From CAZSAL01 sp964604825 (GTDB taxonomy: Bacteria > Elusimicrobiota > Elusimicrobia > 2-01-FULL-59-12), in assembly GCA_964604825.1 (NCBI GenBank), contig CAZSAL010000064.1:1-11725 (forward strand): 11,725 nucleotides of DNA. Direction: 5' to 3'. Below are positions 1 through 8,800 of this stretch, piece by piece. A model generated the notes under the pieces. The model made no database searches. It saw only the letters and a program-made list of their open reading frames with translations, and was not told the DNA's origin. The translations under genes and the position numbers were made by a program. Position 1 is the stretch's first letter; each line of letters opens with the position of its first letter.

Positions 1-42
1 CGTTTTCCGTCGGTGATTGTCGATCACCAGTTAAGTTAAGAC

Positions 43-402
43 TCAACCCCCGCAAGAAACCTGTTTGGAAATGCCTTGAACGGCAATCTCTGAACAGGTT
101 TTTTGCGTCTGGGGAATCGGCCATAACATAACATGGGCCCGGGCATGTCCCGGATGAATATCGACTTCGATGCTTTGGATAAATTGCCGCAGATAGCTCC
201 GTCGTTCTTCCGGCGCCGCATCCTGTTCCCACGTCTGATCGAATTCGGAAACGGAAGCCATGATCTCGGAAATATATTGCTGGGGGCTTTTCTGCGAACC
301 AATGCGGGCCGCGAACGCCAAGCACTCCCGGCGCTGATCATCAATTGAAAGTTCTTGTTTGTCGGTGGATCTTCTATAAAACGCCCAGGCTTTTTCCGTC
401 AT
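43..402 (-). pseudogene. Serine recombinase, internally deleted remnant
   Basis: The first 35 residues are the start of a serine recombinase catalytic domain: the YRRSTDKQ motif carries the would-be nucleophile Ser12, followed by SIDDQRRECLAFAARIG. The frame then jumps, around residue 36, straight into what looks like the extreme C-terminus of a large serine recombinase (FDQTWEQ, PEERRSYLRQFIQSIEVD, LWPIPQTQ). Large serine recombinases are usually about 450-600 residues; this one is 119. The rest of the catalytic domain (the active-site arginines and the dimer helix) and the DNA-binding recombinase/zinc-ribbon domains are absent, so it should not recombine DNA. The frame is open throughout, so the loss is an in-frame deletion, not a frameshift. 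I choose the ATG at 402 because GAGGTG lies six bases upstream (409-414); a GTG at 411 is the alternative. It is the last gene of the mob operon and overlaps the end of the preceding small gene. Confidence 0.7.
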
Positions 403-598
403 GGTTGGCACCTCGATCTTTCAGAAAGGCATCGATCATCCAGTCGCAGTAGATGCGGACCGCTCTATCCCGGTTGCTCGCGTTTGTGGGCGCGTCCATC
501 ACCCGGATGCAGGTTTCAATTGTAAGCGCTTTGCCGTGCTTTGTCCAACCGCTCAAATGCGGGGAAAAAGAGCGCTCAGGATGAAAAGCCTTACCCAA
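374..598 (-). CDS. Hypothetical 74-aa protein upstream of the recombinase remnant
   Basis: A small gene of unknown function. It starts with TTG at 598, overlapping the stop of the preceding 97-aa gene, with a purine-rich AGAGGCGG element about eight bases upstream. Its end overlaps the start of the serine recombinase, so it fits a coupled operon. The product has a basic N-terminal third (Lys/His/Arg with Ser/Pro) and a likely helical second half ending in CDWMIDAFLKDRG. No known domain, membrane segment or signal peptide is visible. Its place between mob genes and recombinase suggests a role in the mobile element, but nothing in the sequence shows what. The start is uncertain; an in-frame ATG at residue 34 would give a much shorter product. 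Confidence 0.45.
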   Translation of the reverse strand: MGKAFHPERSFSPHLSGWTKHGKALTIETCIRVMDAPTNASNRDRAVRIYCDWMIDAFLKDRGANHDGKSLGVL

Positions 599-884
599 GA
601 TTTTCCGCCTCTGAAATCTCTAAATGCCCCTGAATAGGTGGGTTATATTGCTCCGTTTGGCACGTTTGGCGTGACATTTCAAGGTCTCTGAATCGCCCGC
701 GTTGTCTGCGCTTACGATCTGCTGCAAGGGTGCATTCTCGGGCTCCGGTGAGCGCCGATTCCCGTAGATCAAAGTTTGGTCCAGATTGAACGATCAAGTG
801 AGGATGGCTGTCCACCACGACGCGGTAGGGGTGAACTTCCCAGCGGAGACCGTAACGGCTGAGCACTTCATTAACGACGCTCAT
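591..884 (-). CDS. Hypothetical 97-aa protein of the mob operon
   Basis: A small gene directly after the relaxase. Its ATG (882-884) overlaps the relaxase TGA (881-883) as ATGA, and GAGGAG lies about ten bases upstream inside the relaxase coding end, so translation is very probably coupled. The N-terminal 45 residues look like a compact alternating beta/alpha segment (LRWEVHPYRVVVDSHPHLIV). The middle is strongly basic (DRKRRQRGRF, around 57-65), as in small nucleic-acid-binding accessory proteins. I recognise no family. A relaxosome or element-maintenance role is suggested only by position. Confidence 0.55.
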   Translation of the reverse strand: MSVVNEVLSRYGLRWEVHPYRVVVDSHPHLIVQSGPNFDLRESALTGARECTLAADRKRRQRGRFRDLEMSRQTCQTEQYNPPIQGHLEISEAENLG

Positions 885-1873
885 CGTTCCATCTCCTCGT
901 CACGGCTCAAACGATAAATTTCTCGAGGGTTCCTGATCCCCAGGTGTTTGCCTATTTTTTCCATCAAGATTTGACGGCGGCTTTTAGGGTGGGGCATTTC
1001 TCGGGAGAAGCGTTCCAAATCGGCGGCGGCCTTGCGGAACGATTCTTGTGTTTTCTGGTCTTTCGCGATGTTCTCCTGGGCGGCTGCGGCGCGGAGTCGT
1101 TGCGCTTCGCTAAGATAAGCCTTGCGTTCCCGTTCGTTGCGTTCGCGCATGGCTTGTTCCCAGACCTTCTCTTGCCAACTCCCGCGCTCAACCCCTTGGA
1201 TCGCTTCCTCCACTGCCTGCTTGTCGACTTTGGGAACAATCCCTCTTCGGCGAAGATGATGGATGGCTTGCCGGGTTCCTTTTTGTCCGACCCCGCGAGC
1301 CGCGCGCGGCGAAGCTCCCAAATGCACGCCTTGTTCCCTGGCGGCTTCTGCAAAGGCTTCCCGCAACTGGTGAATCTCTGGCTGGTTGATCCGCAATTGC
1401 TTTCCTGTCTCCCGGCTCCGCATTTTTATAATGGTATGGGCATGGGGATAGGCGGTGTCCTTATGGATGGTAAAGACGGATTCGTGATCTTGGAAATTGG
1501 TACTCAAAACTTTTCGAACTGCTTTCCGCAGCGCTTCCGGATTCGACCCTTTCGGCATTGAGAAAGCGATATGAACACTGTCCCGGTTGTTCTTTCGCGT
1601 GCCGAAATCCCGTGACCAGTTTTGAACGAGGGCGTTCTGTTCTTCTCGCCCTTGGATGATGTCGCCTGACTCCGTTTCAAGCGGAAGTGTTCCCTCCCGG
1701 CTGATGTAGTCAATTGAACTTTTCACCCCCTTGGTCCCGTGGGCATAACTGAGGACTTTTACTACGGCCTGGGGCAATCGCTGTGCGGCCCGAAGTCGTT
1801 CAATCAGGGGAACCGGAAAAGTCAGACCATGGCCTTTGATGAGTCTGTACTTTTTGAAATCAAGGTCGCTCAT
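881..1873 (-). CDS. MOBP/VirD2-type relaxase (mobilization protein)
   Basis: The relaxase nicks one strand at oriT, stays covalently bound to the 5' end through a tyrosine and pilots it into a conjugation channel. The three relaxase motifs are visible in the first 150 residues. Motif I is SSIDYISREG with the likely catalytic Tyr56, matching the Tyr of RP4 TraI. Motif II is DSVHIAFSMPKG (about 98-109). Motif III is HKDTAYPHAHTIIK with His137, Asp139, His144 and His146, the metal-binding histidine cluster. After about residue 200 the protein is basic and helical, with a Glu/Arg/Ala-rich probable coiled coil (230-290). At 330 residues it is a short relaxase without primase or helicase domains. 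I choose the ATG at 1873 because it overlaps the mobC stop as ATGA; an in-frame ATG at 1921 would add 16 residues that overlap mobC. The family prefers IncP-type nic sites, and such a site lies upstream at 2411-2420. Confidence 0.9.
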   Translation of the reverse strand: MSDLDFKKYRLIKGHGLTFPVPLIERLRAAQRLPQAVVKVLSYAHGTKGVKSSIDYISREGTLPLETESGDIIQGREEQNALVQNWSRDFGTRKNNRDSVHIAFSMPKGSNPEALRKAVRKVLSTNFQDHESVFTIHKDTAYPHAHTIIKMRSRETGKQLRINQPEIHQLREAFAEAAREQGVHLGASPRAARGVGQKGTRQAIHHLRRRGIVPKVDKQAVEEAIQGVERGSWQEKVWEQAMRERNERERKAYLSEAQRLRAAAAQENIAKDQKTQESFRKAAADLERFSREMPHPKSRRQILMEKIGKHLGIRNPREIYRLSRDEEMER

Positions 1874-2250
1874 ATCCCGGGGACCCATCGGTTTCTGGAT
1901 CGCTTGATGGCCTTGATCCATAATTCTTCGAGCCTTGTGACCCGCTCTTTAAGTTGTTCAATCAGCGCGATGTGTGCCGGTTCGCCCTGGAGTTGGCCGC
2001 TGTGCATGGCTCGGAGTTCCTGGTTCAGGTTGCGACCAACGGCTGCCAGTTGGTACACCCCTTCCGAAATAATTTTCATGTCCTGGGTGATTAAGTCCGG
2101 GCCCAGTTCCAAGGCTTCGCGAACCATTCCCCGGAACAGCCGGGCGCGGGTTGTTCCCAAGTTTTGAGCCAGGAGGAAATAACCCCGGTACTCGGTTTCT
2201 GAAAGTCGAATAATGATGCGTCTTGTTCTTGTCGATGATTTCTCTTCCAC
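1870..2250 (-). CDS. mobC: MobC-like relaxosome accessory protein
   Basis: MobC proteins bind at oriT, help melt the DNA and increase nicking by the relaxase. The 126-residue product has the expected build: a basic N-terminus followed by a ribbon-helix-helix-like segment RIIIRLSETEYRGYFLLAQ (11-29), a helix with SRY-like spacing (RARLFRGMVREAL, 35-47), and the typical MobC signature LAAVGRNLNQ (68-77). A charged C-terminal helix (94-116) probably forms a coiled coil. The start is the GTG at 2250, because a perfect AGGAGG (2257-2262) stands six bases upstream. The frame is open further upstream to 2520, but that part crosses the candidate oriT and does not look like protein. The TGA overlaps the relaxase ATG, so the two are coupled. 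At 126 residues it has the usual size for the family. Confidence 0.85.
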   Translation of the reverse strand: MEEKSSTRTRRIIIRLSETEYRGYFLLAQNLGTTRARLFRGMVREALELGPDLITQDMKIISEGVYQLAAVGRNLNQELRAMHSGQLQGEPAHIALIEQLKERVTRLEELWIKAIKRSRNRWVPGI

Positions 2251-2256
2251 AACGAA

Positions 2257-2262
2257 CCTCCT
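2257..2262 (-). promoter_or_regulatory. Strong Shine-Dalgarno of mobC
   Basis: On the minus strand AGGAGG, followed by the six bases TTCGTT, precedes GTG at 2250. This perfect ribosome binding site decides the mobC start and rejects the longer open frame that runs back to 2520. Confidence 0.85.
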
Positions 2263-2275
2263 GAACTTCTCATTT

Positions 2276-2292
2276 CCTGGCCAATAGCCAGG
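2276..2292 (-). promoter_or_regulatory. Hairpin in the mobC leader
   Basis: CCTGGC and GCCAGG form perfect 6-bp arms around a five-base loop, 26 bases upstream of the mobC start. There is no T-run, so it is not a standard terminator. It could be an operator bound by the relaxosome proteins (autoregulation of mob operons from such sites is common) or an RNA hairpin in the leader. The function is inferred from position only. Confidence 0.35.
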
Positions 2293-2402
2293 GACTTCGA
2301 TGCATAGAGCCAGAAGGTGCCAAAAAGTTTTAGAAATTTTTTGCGATGAAGAATTTTGAGTCTTCCGACCTAGGTCAGGGGAGTGGGAAGAATGGGGTAA
2401 TG

Positions 2403-2467
2403 AGGGTGGAGGCAGGATACGCAATTTGTCAGACAAATTGCCGTCGCTGGCGCTCTGCCTCCACCCT
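2403..2467 (-). other. Candidate origin of transfer (oriT) with IncP-type nic site
   Basis: On the minus strand TATCCTG is followed by CC, matching the IncP/RP4-type nic consensus YATCCTG|Y. The predicted cut lies between 2413 and 2412. Immediately 5' of it on the same strand is a perfect inverted repeat (2421-2430 and 2432-2441, one central base), the usual place where relaxosome proteins bind. A second, outer pair of 13-bp arms (2403-2415 and 2455-2467) encloses it, and the nic site lies in the left arm. The site lies about 160 bases upstream of mobC, and the neighbouring relaxase is of the MOBP type expected for this nic sequence. With the minus strand cut here, transfer would begin at 2412 and carry mobC and the relaxase in first. 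The nick itself is predicted, not shown. Confidence 0.7.
2421..2441. repeat. Perfect palindrome at oriT, 10-bp arms
   Basis: GCAATTTGTC and GACAAATTGC are exact reverse complements separated by a single A. The 21-bp element sits one base from the nic consensus. It is the probable recognition repeat for MobC or the relaxase, or for strand closure after transfer. Confidence 0.85.
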
Positions 2468-2881
2468 GAACGGCGATTTTTGGTTGAAGGGAAAGTCTCA
2501 AACGGCGCTGGTATCCGCACTTCGCTCCATCCCCTTTCGGATGGCTGCTTCGTTTGGATGAACGACCAGTCTTATGTCTGGCCCGCTGATTTGGCGAGGC
2601 CTGAAAAAAAGTAAGTTCCTGAATTCGCAGTAACTTCAAGCGGGGGGTGTCTCGTAGAAACGAGAAGAGTGGTTGCCTGGATGTTAGCGCGTGGATCGGG
2701 AGGAATTTGACGCGGGGATTGGAATGCTGGAGAGTCCTCGCCGCTAGCGTTCGGCAGTTGTCTGTGGCTGTGGCCTACGGCGTTTCGGAGTCACACTGAG
2801 GTCAGGGGAAGGTCATGTGTGGTAAACAATTTGAAGCGCTTCATTCAACGCAGGTGTATCCGACAGGCGGGTGGTGAGAAG

Positions 2882-5800
2882 TTAGGCCGCCGCCTTCAAT
2901 TCTGGCGTACTACAGATTGAAACATTATTAGCGGAAGCTAATTTATTCAATTGACGCAGGCATCGAACGATGTATCGCTTTAATGAAGGTTCCAACTGAT
3001 TTGAATCTAAAACATGTTGATAAAGAACGATCTCTTGCATAACCCATCCATATGGATGGGTTAACGGGGCCAAGAGTTTAACTTCATTGCTATTCGTCGG
3101 TTCAAGGAAATCCTTAACCGGGTTGACCTTAAACAGATTGCGATTCTTAATAATTTCCAAGGCCAAGAAGTTTTCCCATATTAGTTTCACAATTTCATCC
3201 GATGCCCTGCGGTTCGAGGTCAAAGCATAAGCTTCCATTAGCTTGTCCTTGACTTCATCAGGTACTTTGAAGCTTTCAATAAAGACATCTAAAAAACCAT
3301 TCCAGAAATGGGGCCGGAATCGTTCGTCCTCCGCTGGATGGTCCGATGTATGAAGTTGTTTGAATCTGGTAAGCGCTCGAGATTCAGCAATCGCCAGAAA
3401 TGCCCGCATGAAATCAAACGCCCTCCGCTGTGTATAAAGATAAGTCACGCTCCCAGCATTTGCATATGCAGGTATCCCGCCAATATCATCCAGTAAATTT
3501 TCCAAGTTCATTGCTCGGTGCACGAGAGGACGTCGCTCAAGAAGCATTCCGGCAACGGCTTTCCCAAGATTTTGGGCTAGGTGTCCTTGCATTTCTTCGT
3601 CGGGTTGTTGCCCCCACCAGAATTGTCCCATACGGCGGTTCCCCGGAGATAAGCGTCCGATCAAGGATAAGCGCTGCCCTTCGATCATAAAGCTGACCAC
3701 GAAGGCGACCCGGGACGATGAATGAAAGGCGGATTGTGATTCTAACCGCAATGATTCCAGTTGGTCTGCTTCTAAATATCCATAGTCATGATCCACATAC
3801 CCCCGCGCCACCTCACTAATCGTCTTGGATGGGACTCCATCAAGCATTCCCCGAAGGATATTGCGCGTCCGCATTTGGAATGTGCCGTCATAGGGCCCGA
3901 CACCTTTCATTTCCAACTGGTATTCTGCGCCTTGTTGATCCTCCCCAATAATAAGCCGATTATCTTGAAGCAAGATGCCCCCTCTGCCGGGAGCCACATC
4001 ATGACTCCTGTTTGTCTCAAGCAGCAGAGAAAAATCGTCCAGCGGCTCTCCTGCCTTATAAGTCAAAGGTACTTTTTTTTCTTTAAAGAGGGCCAGCAGG
4101 GATTTCTGAACCGATCGAGGCAGCATTTCCCAGGCATCAAATAATTGATATTTGAAGTATTGGGGTGAATGGTACGCGTATAAATCCGTCTTTTCCGTGG
4201 CTCGGTTGAACTCTGGAATAAATTCTTCGAGATCCGGAACATTTCGAACATTGACACGCCCCGGATGGTCCCTGTCGGTCAGGAGGTGTAGGTGCTTTTT
4301 GTCGTCCCGTACGAGCATAACGGCCTCTTCGGTGTCGATTTCGGAATCCAAGTTTCTCTCTGTCACACTTCCAATTGGATGCGCCAACAGCCACGATCCG
4401 ATCGCCGGATTAGCAGATGATTCACCTAAAGCAGCCTTAACCAGCAAGTTTTCCGGGAACAAATTGATGGCTTCCTGAACCAATTGCCTCTCTGGTTGAA
4501 TAAGGGTCAAGAATACATTGATGCGACCGTCATCCCATTGATTCATAATAAAGTTCCAGAGAGCCAACCGGGAGAAGGGATCGGTCAACGCTACCATCCG
4601 ACGAACTGACCAAGCCACCAAGTCCCGTACTTGCCCATAACCACATCTCAAATTATTGCGATAGCCCGTTCCTAGACGGGTATTCTTTTCAATTTCAGCT
4701 TTTCGCCCTCCCGCTGTGCTTTCTTCTCGACCATGCCAGTCCGTCCCGGTGCTGAAAAACCGATTTTGTTTGCGGAAATGATTCCTGAAAAATTTGCTCT
4801 CCAAGGTAGCACCATTATCGCCGTCGACAACCTGTATTTCGTTCACATCAAAGTAGGTGTATCCAATCTCTACCCCATCAAACGGTTTTCCATAGAGCAC
4901 GTCTTGATAAAAACGGTTTGGCCAGTCGGCCTTCCTTTCCCAGGACTGAAACCCTGACTGCTCTGCATACAATCCGGGATGTGCCAAAACAGCAATGCCT
5001 CCGGCATGGTGAATAGCGTGGAGGACGCTGTCCAACGGAACTTTCCGGAGAATGATGTCCCCTGGATCGCTATTTATCCCGCGAGCACTTTCTTTCCGTT
5101 CTTCTCGTAAAAACTGGAAACGCCTGGCGTCGGCATTGTCAAACTGAACGATAGCCAGATCCGCCTTCTGGCGCAACGACTGAAGTTTTGCCGGATTAAA
5201 ATCCTCTCCAAAAATATCCTGGAGTAACTGTCCGGCAGCAGTGCACTCTTTTTGATCCGCACGCTGCATTCGCAATATTTCGAGGAAATCAGTTGCAGTA
5301 ACTAGATCGTTGGTCAAATAGGCGATCTTTGGGTCTCCTCCACGAATAAGCTCCAGGATTTTGCAGTCCTGGCTCGTCAGATCTGGCCCATCCCGGAGGT
5401 GATCGGCTGCCATAATGAGATGTTCATCAAAAAGGTTGTCCTGATCCAGTTCGGTCAGACGCTGGTTCAAGTCCTCGACCAATTCTTCCAATCCCATGTT
5501 TTGTGCTTTACGCCGGGAAAACCGAAGCATGCTTTTGAAGATGTTTTTAAAGGAGAGCGCAAAGGGAATGCCCAACTGCTTAGACAAAATTTGGATTCTT
5601 CGTCCATAGGCGATGGTCTTAAACAGCTGGTCATTTGTATGGGCATAGACCTTTGCCTTTCTCGCGACATCCATCAACTCGACGTTATTGGGATCAATGT
5701 TCAAGGCAACCACGTGAACCTCGTTCAGGCCATCCCGTGTCCTGACGGGGCAGGTTATTTCCATCCCTGGAATAACATGAATTCCCTTCTCTTCACCATA

Positions 5801-8800
5801 CTTCCGCGCCTCTTGATATCCGGCTGTCGTATTATGGTCTGTGAGAGCGATCCATTTGACGCCTTCTCTGACCGCCGCGTCAATCAGCTCATGAATTGTT
5901 TTTCGGCCGTCAGAGACCTGTGTGTGGGTATGAAAATCGCTGTGCCCATATTCATCAGGGAGCCAGCGCAAATCATGCAGGTAATGCTCCAGGACCGTTC
6001 TATCACAAGGCGGCACATTCTCGGTTATGCGAGATGGAGAGAATCTGTGCAGTGAAACCACGGCATTCAATATCAATCCATAATCGGGAATCAAGCCTTT
6101 TCCTTCTTTATCATGTTCTCTCACAATGACATTTGTGAGAGCTTGCACTCCCCATGGTTTCTTTTCATTAAAGAGAAGATCGTTGTCAGCTTGTTGTCTC
6201 ACGGATTTATGGGGATCATCCAAATTTCTCAACATTTGTACGATTTGCGGGTAGGCCCTCTCCGGAGCATCCCCTAAGGCTTTCAAAGCCTTTTGGAGGT
6301 CGTGCTCGCTAACGTCCTGCAGGAATGTTGCTTGTCCAATGGATGTAGGAACAACCAAATTAAAGTTTCCTCCCTGATGTTTCCGAGCTTCCTCTACCGC
6401 GGGGAAAAGAACCTGCGGAGTCATCATCTCATCGTATACGGGCAATCCGACATTTTCGATAAGCCGATAGAGACGATTTCGTGTCTCGAGAGGGGTTATC
6501 CCTTTTTGAAATCCGATTTCCGTCGCCAGCAACATTCCTAGAGCAACAGCTTCCCCATGGGCTAACCGCCCATGGGCGGCTGCTTCCAAACGATGGCCAA
6601 ATTCATGTCCAAAATTTAGGATGCGCTTCAAACTCACCTCATAAAAATCTTTCTCTAATTCTTCCAGGTGGTTTCGCAATCCAATTTCAACAATTTGTTG
6701 TACGTCAGACGCCCCTGCGCCCGTATGATTGATTTTAAGGACATCTGGATAAGACTGTTCTAATCTCGCGAAGCCGGCCGTATCCCGTACGGCGGTGGCT
6801 TTGATCACTTCGGAAAGGCCTGAGGCCAACTGTCGTTGGGAAAGACTACACAGGAATTGGATATCGTTAATTACAGCTGCAGGTCCTACAAACGTTCCCA
6901 CTAAATTTTTTATCCCTCCATAATTTATTCCTGTTTTTACACCTACACTCGCATCGACCTGACCAAGAAGTGTTGTCGGCACACGGATATAGGGAACTCC
7001 TCGTCGAAAAATAGAAGCTGTGAATCCAACAACATCCATTAAGGCTCCGCCTCCTATTGCGATGAAATAGGACCGCCGATCCAATCCGAAAGTTTCCGCA
7101 TCATTTAGAAGACGGACTACTTCCTCCAGAGTCTTATTCTGTTCGCCTTCTTTAAGGAAAACAATCTTGGTGGGAATTTTCCAATGATCCGCATAAGCCT
7201 GAATAGCCGGTCCCAGGGATGCGACGGCTCTATCCAAAATGAAAAAAGCATGATGGGCCTCAACCAAATTTATTAGCGTTCGATTAGCCGGTTCAAAGAG
7301 ATTCCGAGTAAAAATTATGCGCTGATCCATCTGGCGGGAAGCGTCAGCTCGTATCTGCAAATGGCCCGCTGCATCAGTCTGGTACCTTGAGGTAGGTTCT
7401 TGCCAGAAGGTGTAGCTGGCCATATTGGCGGCTCCCAGAAGGACATTGTCGTCATCATTGTGACCCAGAGTGATCCAGGATGATAGTGTTTCATCAGAGA
7501 TGTGTTTATTTGTGCGTTTACGTAAGTTATGCAGGAGCGAATTCCGATAGGCGTCTCCCATGGCAAGGCCAAACCCACCAACAACGATATACTCATCCGC
7601 ACCAACCGTCCCATTGACTAAAGCCACCGTCATAGCAAGGGGGTCCGTCACTTGGTCTAATAGCTCTAAAGCAAATGCATCCTTATGGTTGACAGCAAAA
7701 ACAAGATCCTCATTAGTTAGTTTTGTGGGATCCTCCTGGCGATTGAACAAAACAGAGGCACGGAACTTATCCGGTTGTTTCTGCGCGGCGCAGCGCATAA
7801 TCCTCTCGGCTCCTCGACCGCTTGCCAGGGCCCCCAGATGCCCTCGCCCTCCACAATCGCACAATAGGGCATCCGGCGCCGTATCCACCACTGTATGCCC
7901 CACTTCCCCGGCAATGATGGCATCCGGATCTTTCAGAATCTTTTCTGGATGGCGGCCATCCATCATACGAATGCCGACGCCTGAGCTAACGGTCAGAATT
8001 CCGAAACGCTTGTTCGGGCGACTTGGCAAATACCGGAAACCGGTTGCTGTCATGTCGTTAGCGATCACAAACTGAAGATCGGGCATACGGGTTTCCAGAA
8101 CTGCGAGGAGGGGATAATTGCGACCTTTCTCCCCCCAGATCGTTGGAGCAAAGCGGACGAGTCCTTGTCGATCTATTGGACCCGCAAAACCGATACTCAC
8201 ATGTCGGAATTTGCGATCGGGATTTTGGGATCGAATAAATGCAATCTGATTCTGGATTTCATCGATTAGTTTTTTCTGAAGGACCTCTGATTGGGCGTCG
8301 GGATTATCCAGGAAATTAGGAGTTGGAAACCGCAGGACATTGCCTATGAATTTTCCATTTCCGTCGACTGCTCCCACTCGGAAGGAAGTCCCTCCGATAT
8401 CCAAAACAATGACTGGGTCGGGGAGATGCCCCCGCATCGGTATCTCGATCGGAGTCCGGGTCAAGAGGAGATCCCCATTCGGAAAAATCATTTTAAGAAG
8501 TACATCAGAAGACAAAACCGAACGGGGCTCCAGTGCCAGCCGGTGGGGGGTAAGAAGACCGGATATTTCTTCAAAAGACAGCTCCGGGCAATCGGCTGTT
8601 CGGTAGATGTGCCGGGCCCGTTGGAGATGGCCGTCAAAAACATAAGTCAAGCTCGCGCCTCGCAATACATTGATCAAGGGACCCGTTTCCGTTTCTATCG
8701 CCTTTCTGATCGTTTCGCTGGTCACTTCATGCTCACGGAGATCCAATGTCTCAGTTAGCCGTTCCTCGATATACCGGCAGAGGCCCTCTTTGAGCGTAGT

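Larger units (their letters stand above)
2251..2881. other. Non-coding region between the mobile element and the giant gene
   Basis: No convincing gene on either strand; the open frames here lack ribosome binding sites and protein-like composition. It contains the mobC leader, the candidate oriT, the 10-bp palindrome GACCTAGGTC (2367-2376), a six-pair hairpin around TCTCGT/ACGAGA (2650-2665), and the palindrome GAAGCGCTTC (2833-2842). An 11-bp direct repeat AGGTCAGGGGA occurs at 2372-2382 and 2799-2809. The right boundary of the mobile element should lie in this stretch, but I could not identify an attachment site. I see no T-tailed terminator for the giant gene. Confidence 0.5.

Noticed and set aside
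12..28. Hairpin GGTGAT/ATCACC as terminator of the mob operon
   Set aside because: Six-bp stem followed on the minus strand by a mixed purine sequence, not a T-run; its position after the operon is suggestive, but the evidence is too weak.
36..344. Minus-strand open frame of 102 codons overlapping the recombinase remnant
   Set aside because: It is in another frame; the recombinase frame carries the recognisable N- and C-terminal motifs, while this one is Arg/Pro-rich shadow sequence. I also considered it as the other half of a frameshifted recombinase, but the C-terminal motifs are in the same frame as the N-terminal ones.
944..1561. Plus-strand open frame of 205 codons
   Set aside because: It is antisense to the relaxase, whose motifs are unmistakable; the product has no recognisable domain.
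2251..2520. Upstream extension of mobC to 2520
   Set aside because: It would run through the oriT palindrome, has no protein-like composition, and a perfect AGGAGG supports the GTG at 2250.
2650..2665. Hairpin TCTCGT/ACGAGA as a terminator
   Set aside because: Short stem and no T-run on either strand.
2833..2842. Palindrome GAAGCGCTTC as terminator of the giant gene
   Set aside because: No loop and no clear T-run downstream on the minus strand; only a short restriction-site-like palindrome.
5399..6055. Plus-strand open frame of 218 codons
   Set aside because: Antisense to the PHP domain of the giant gene, which keeps all its metal ligands; no domain or ribosome binding site.
6272..7336. 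Plain AroB (shikimate pathway dehydroquinate synthase)
   Set aside because: GVKTG instead of GGKTG and His in place of the Lys250 equivalent argue for a different cyclase; fusion to a ROK kinase also fits cyclitol metabolism better.
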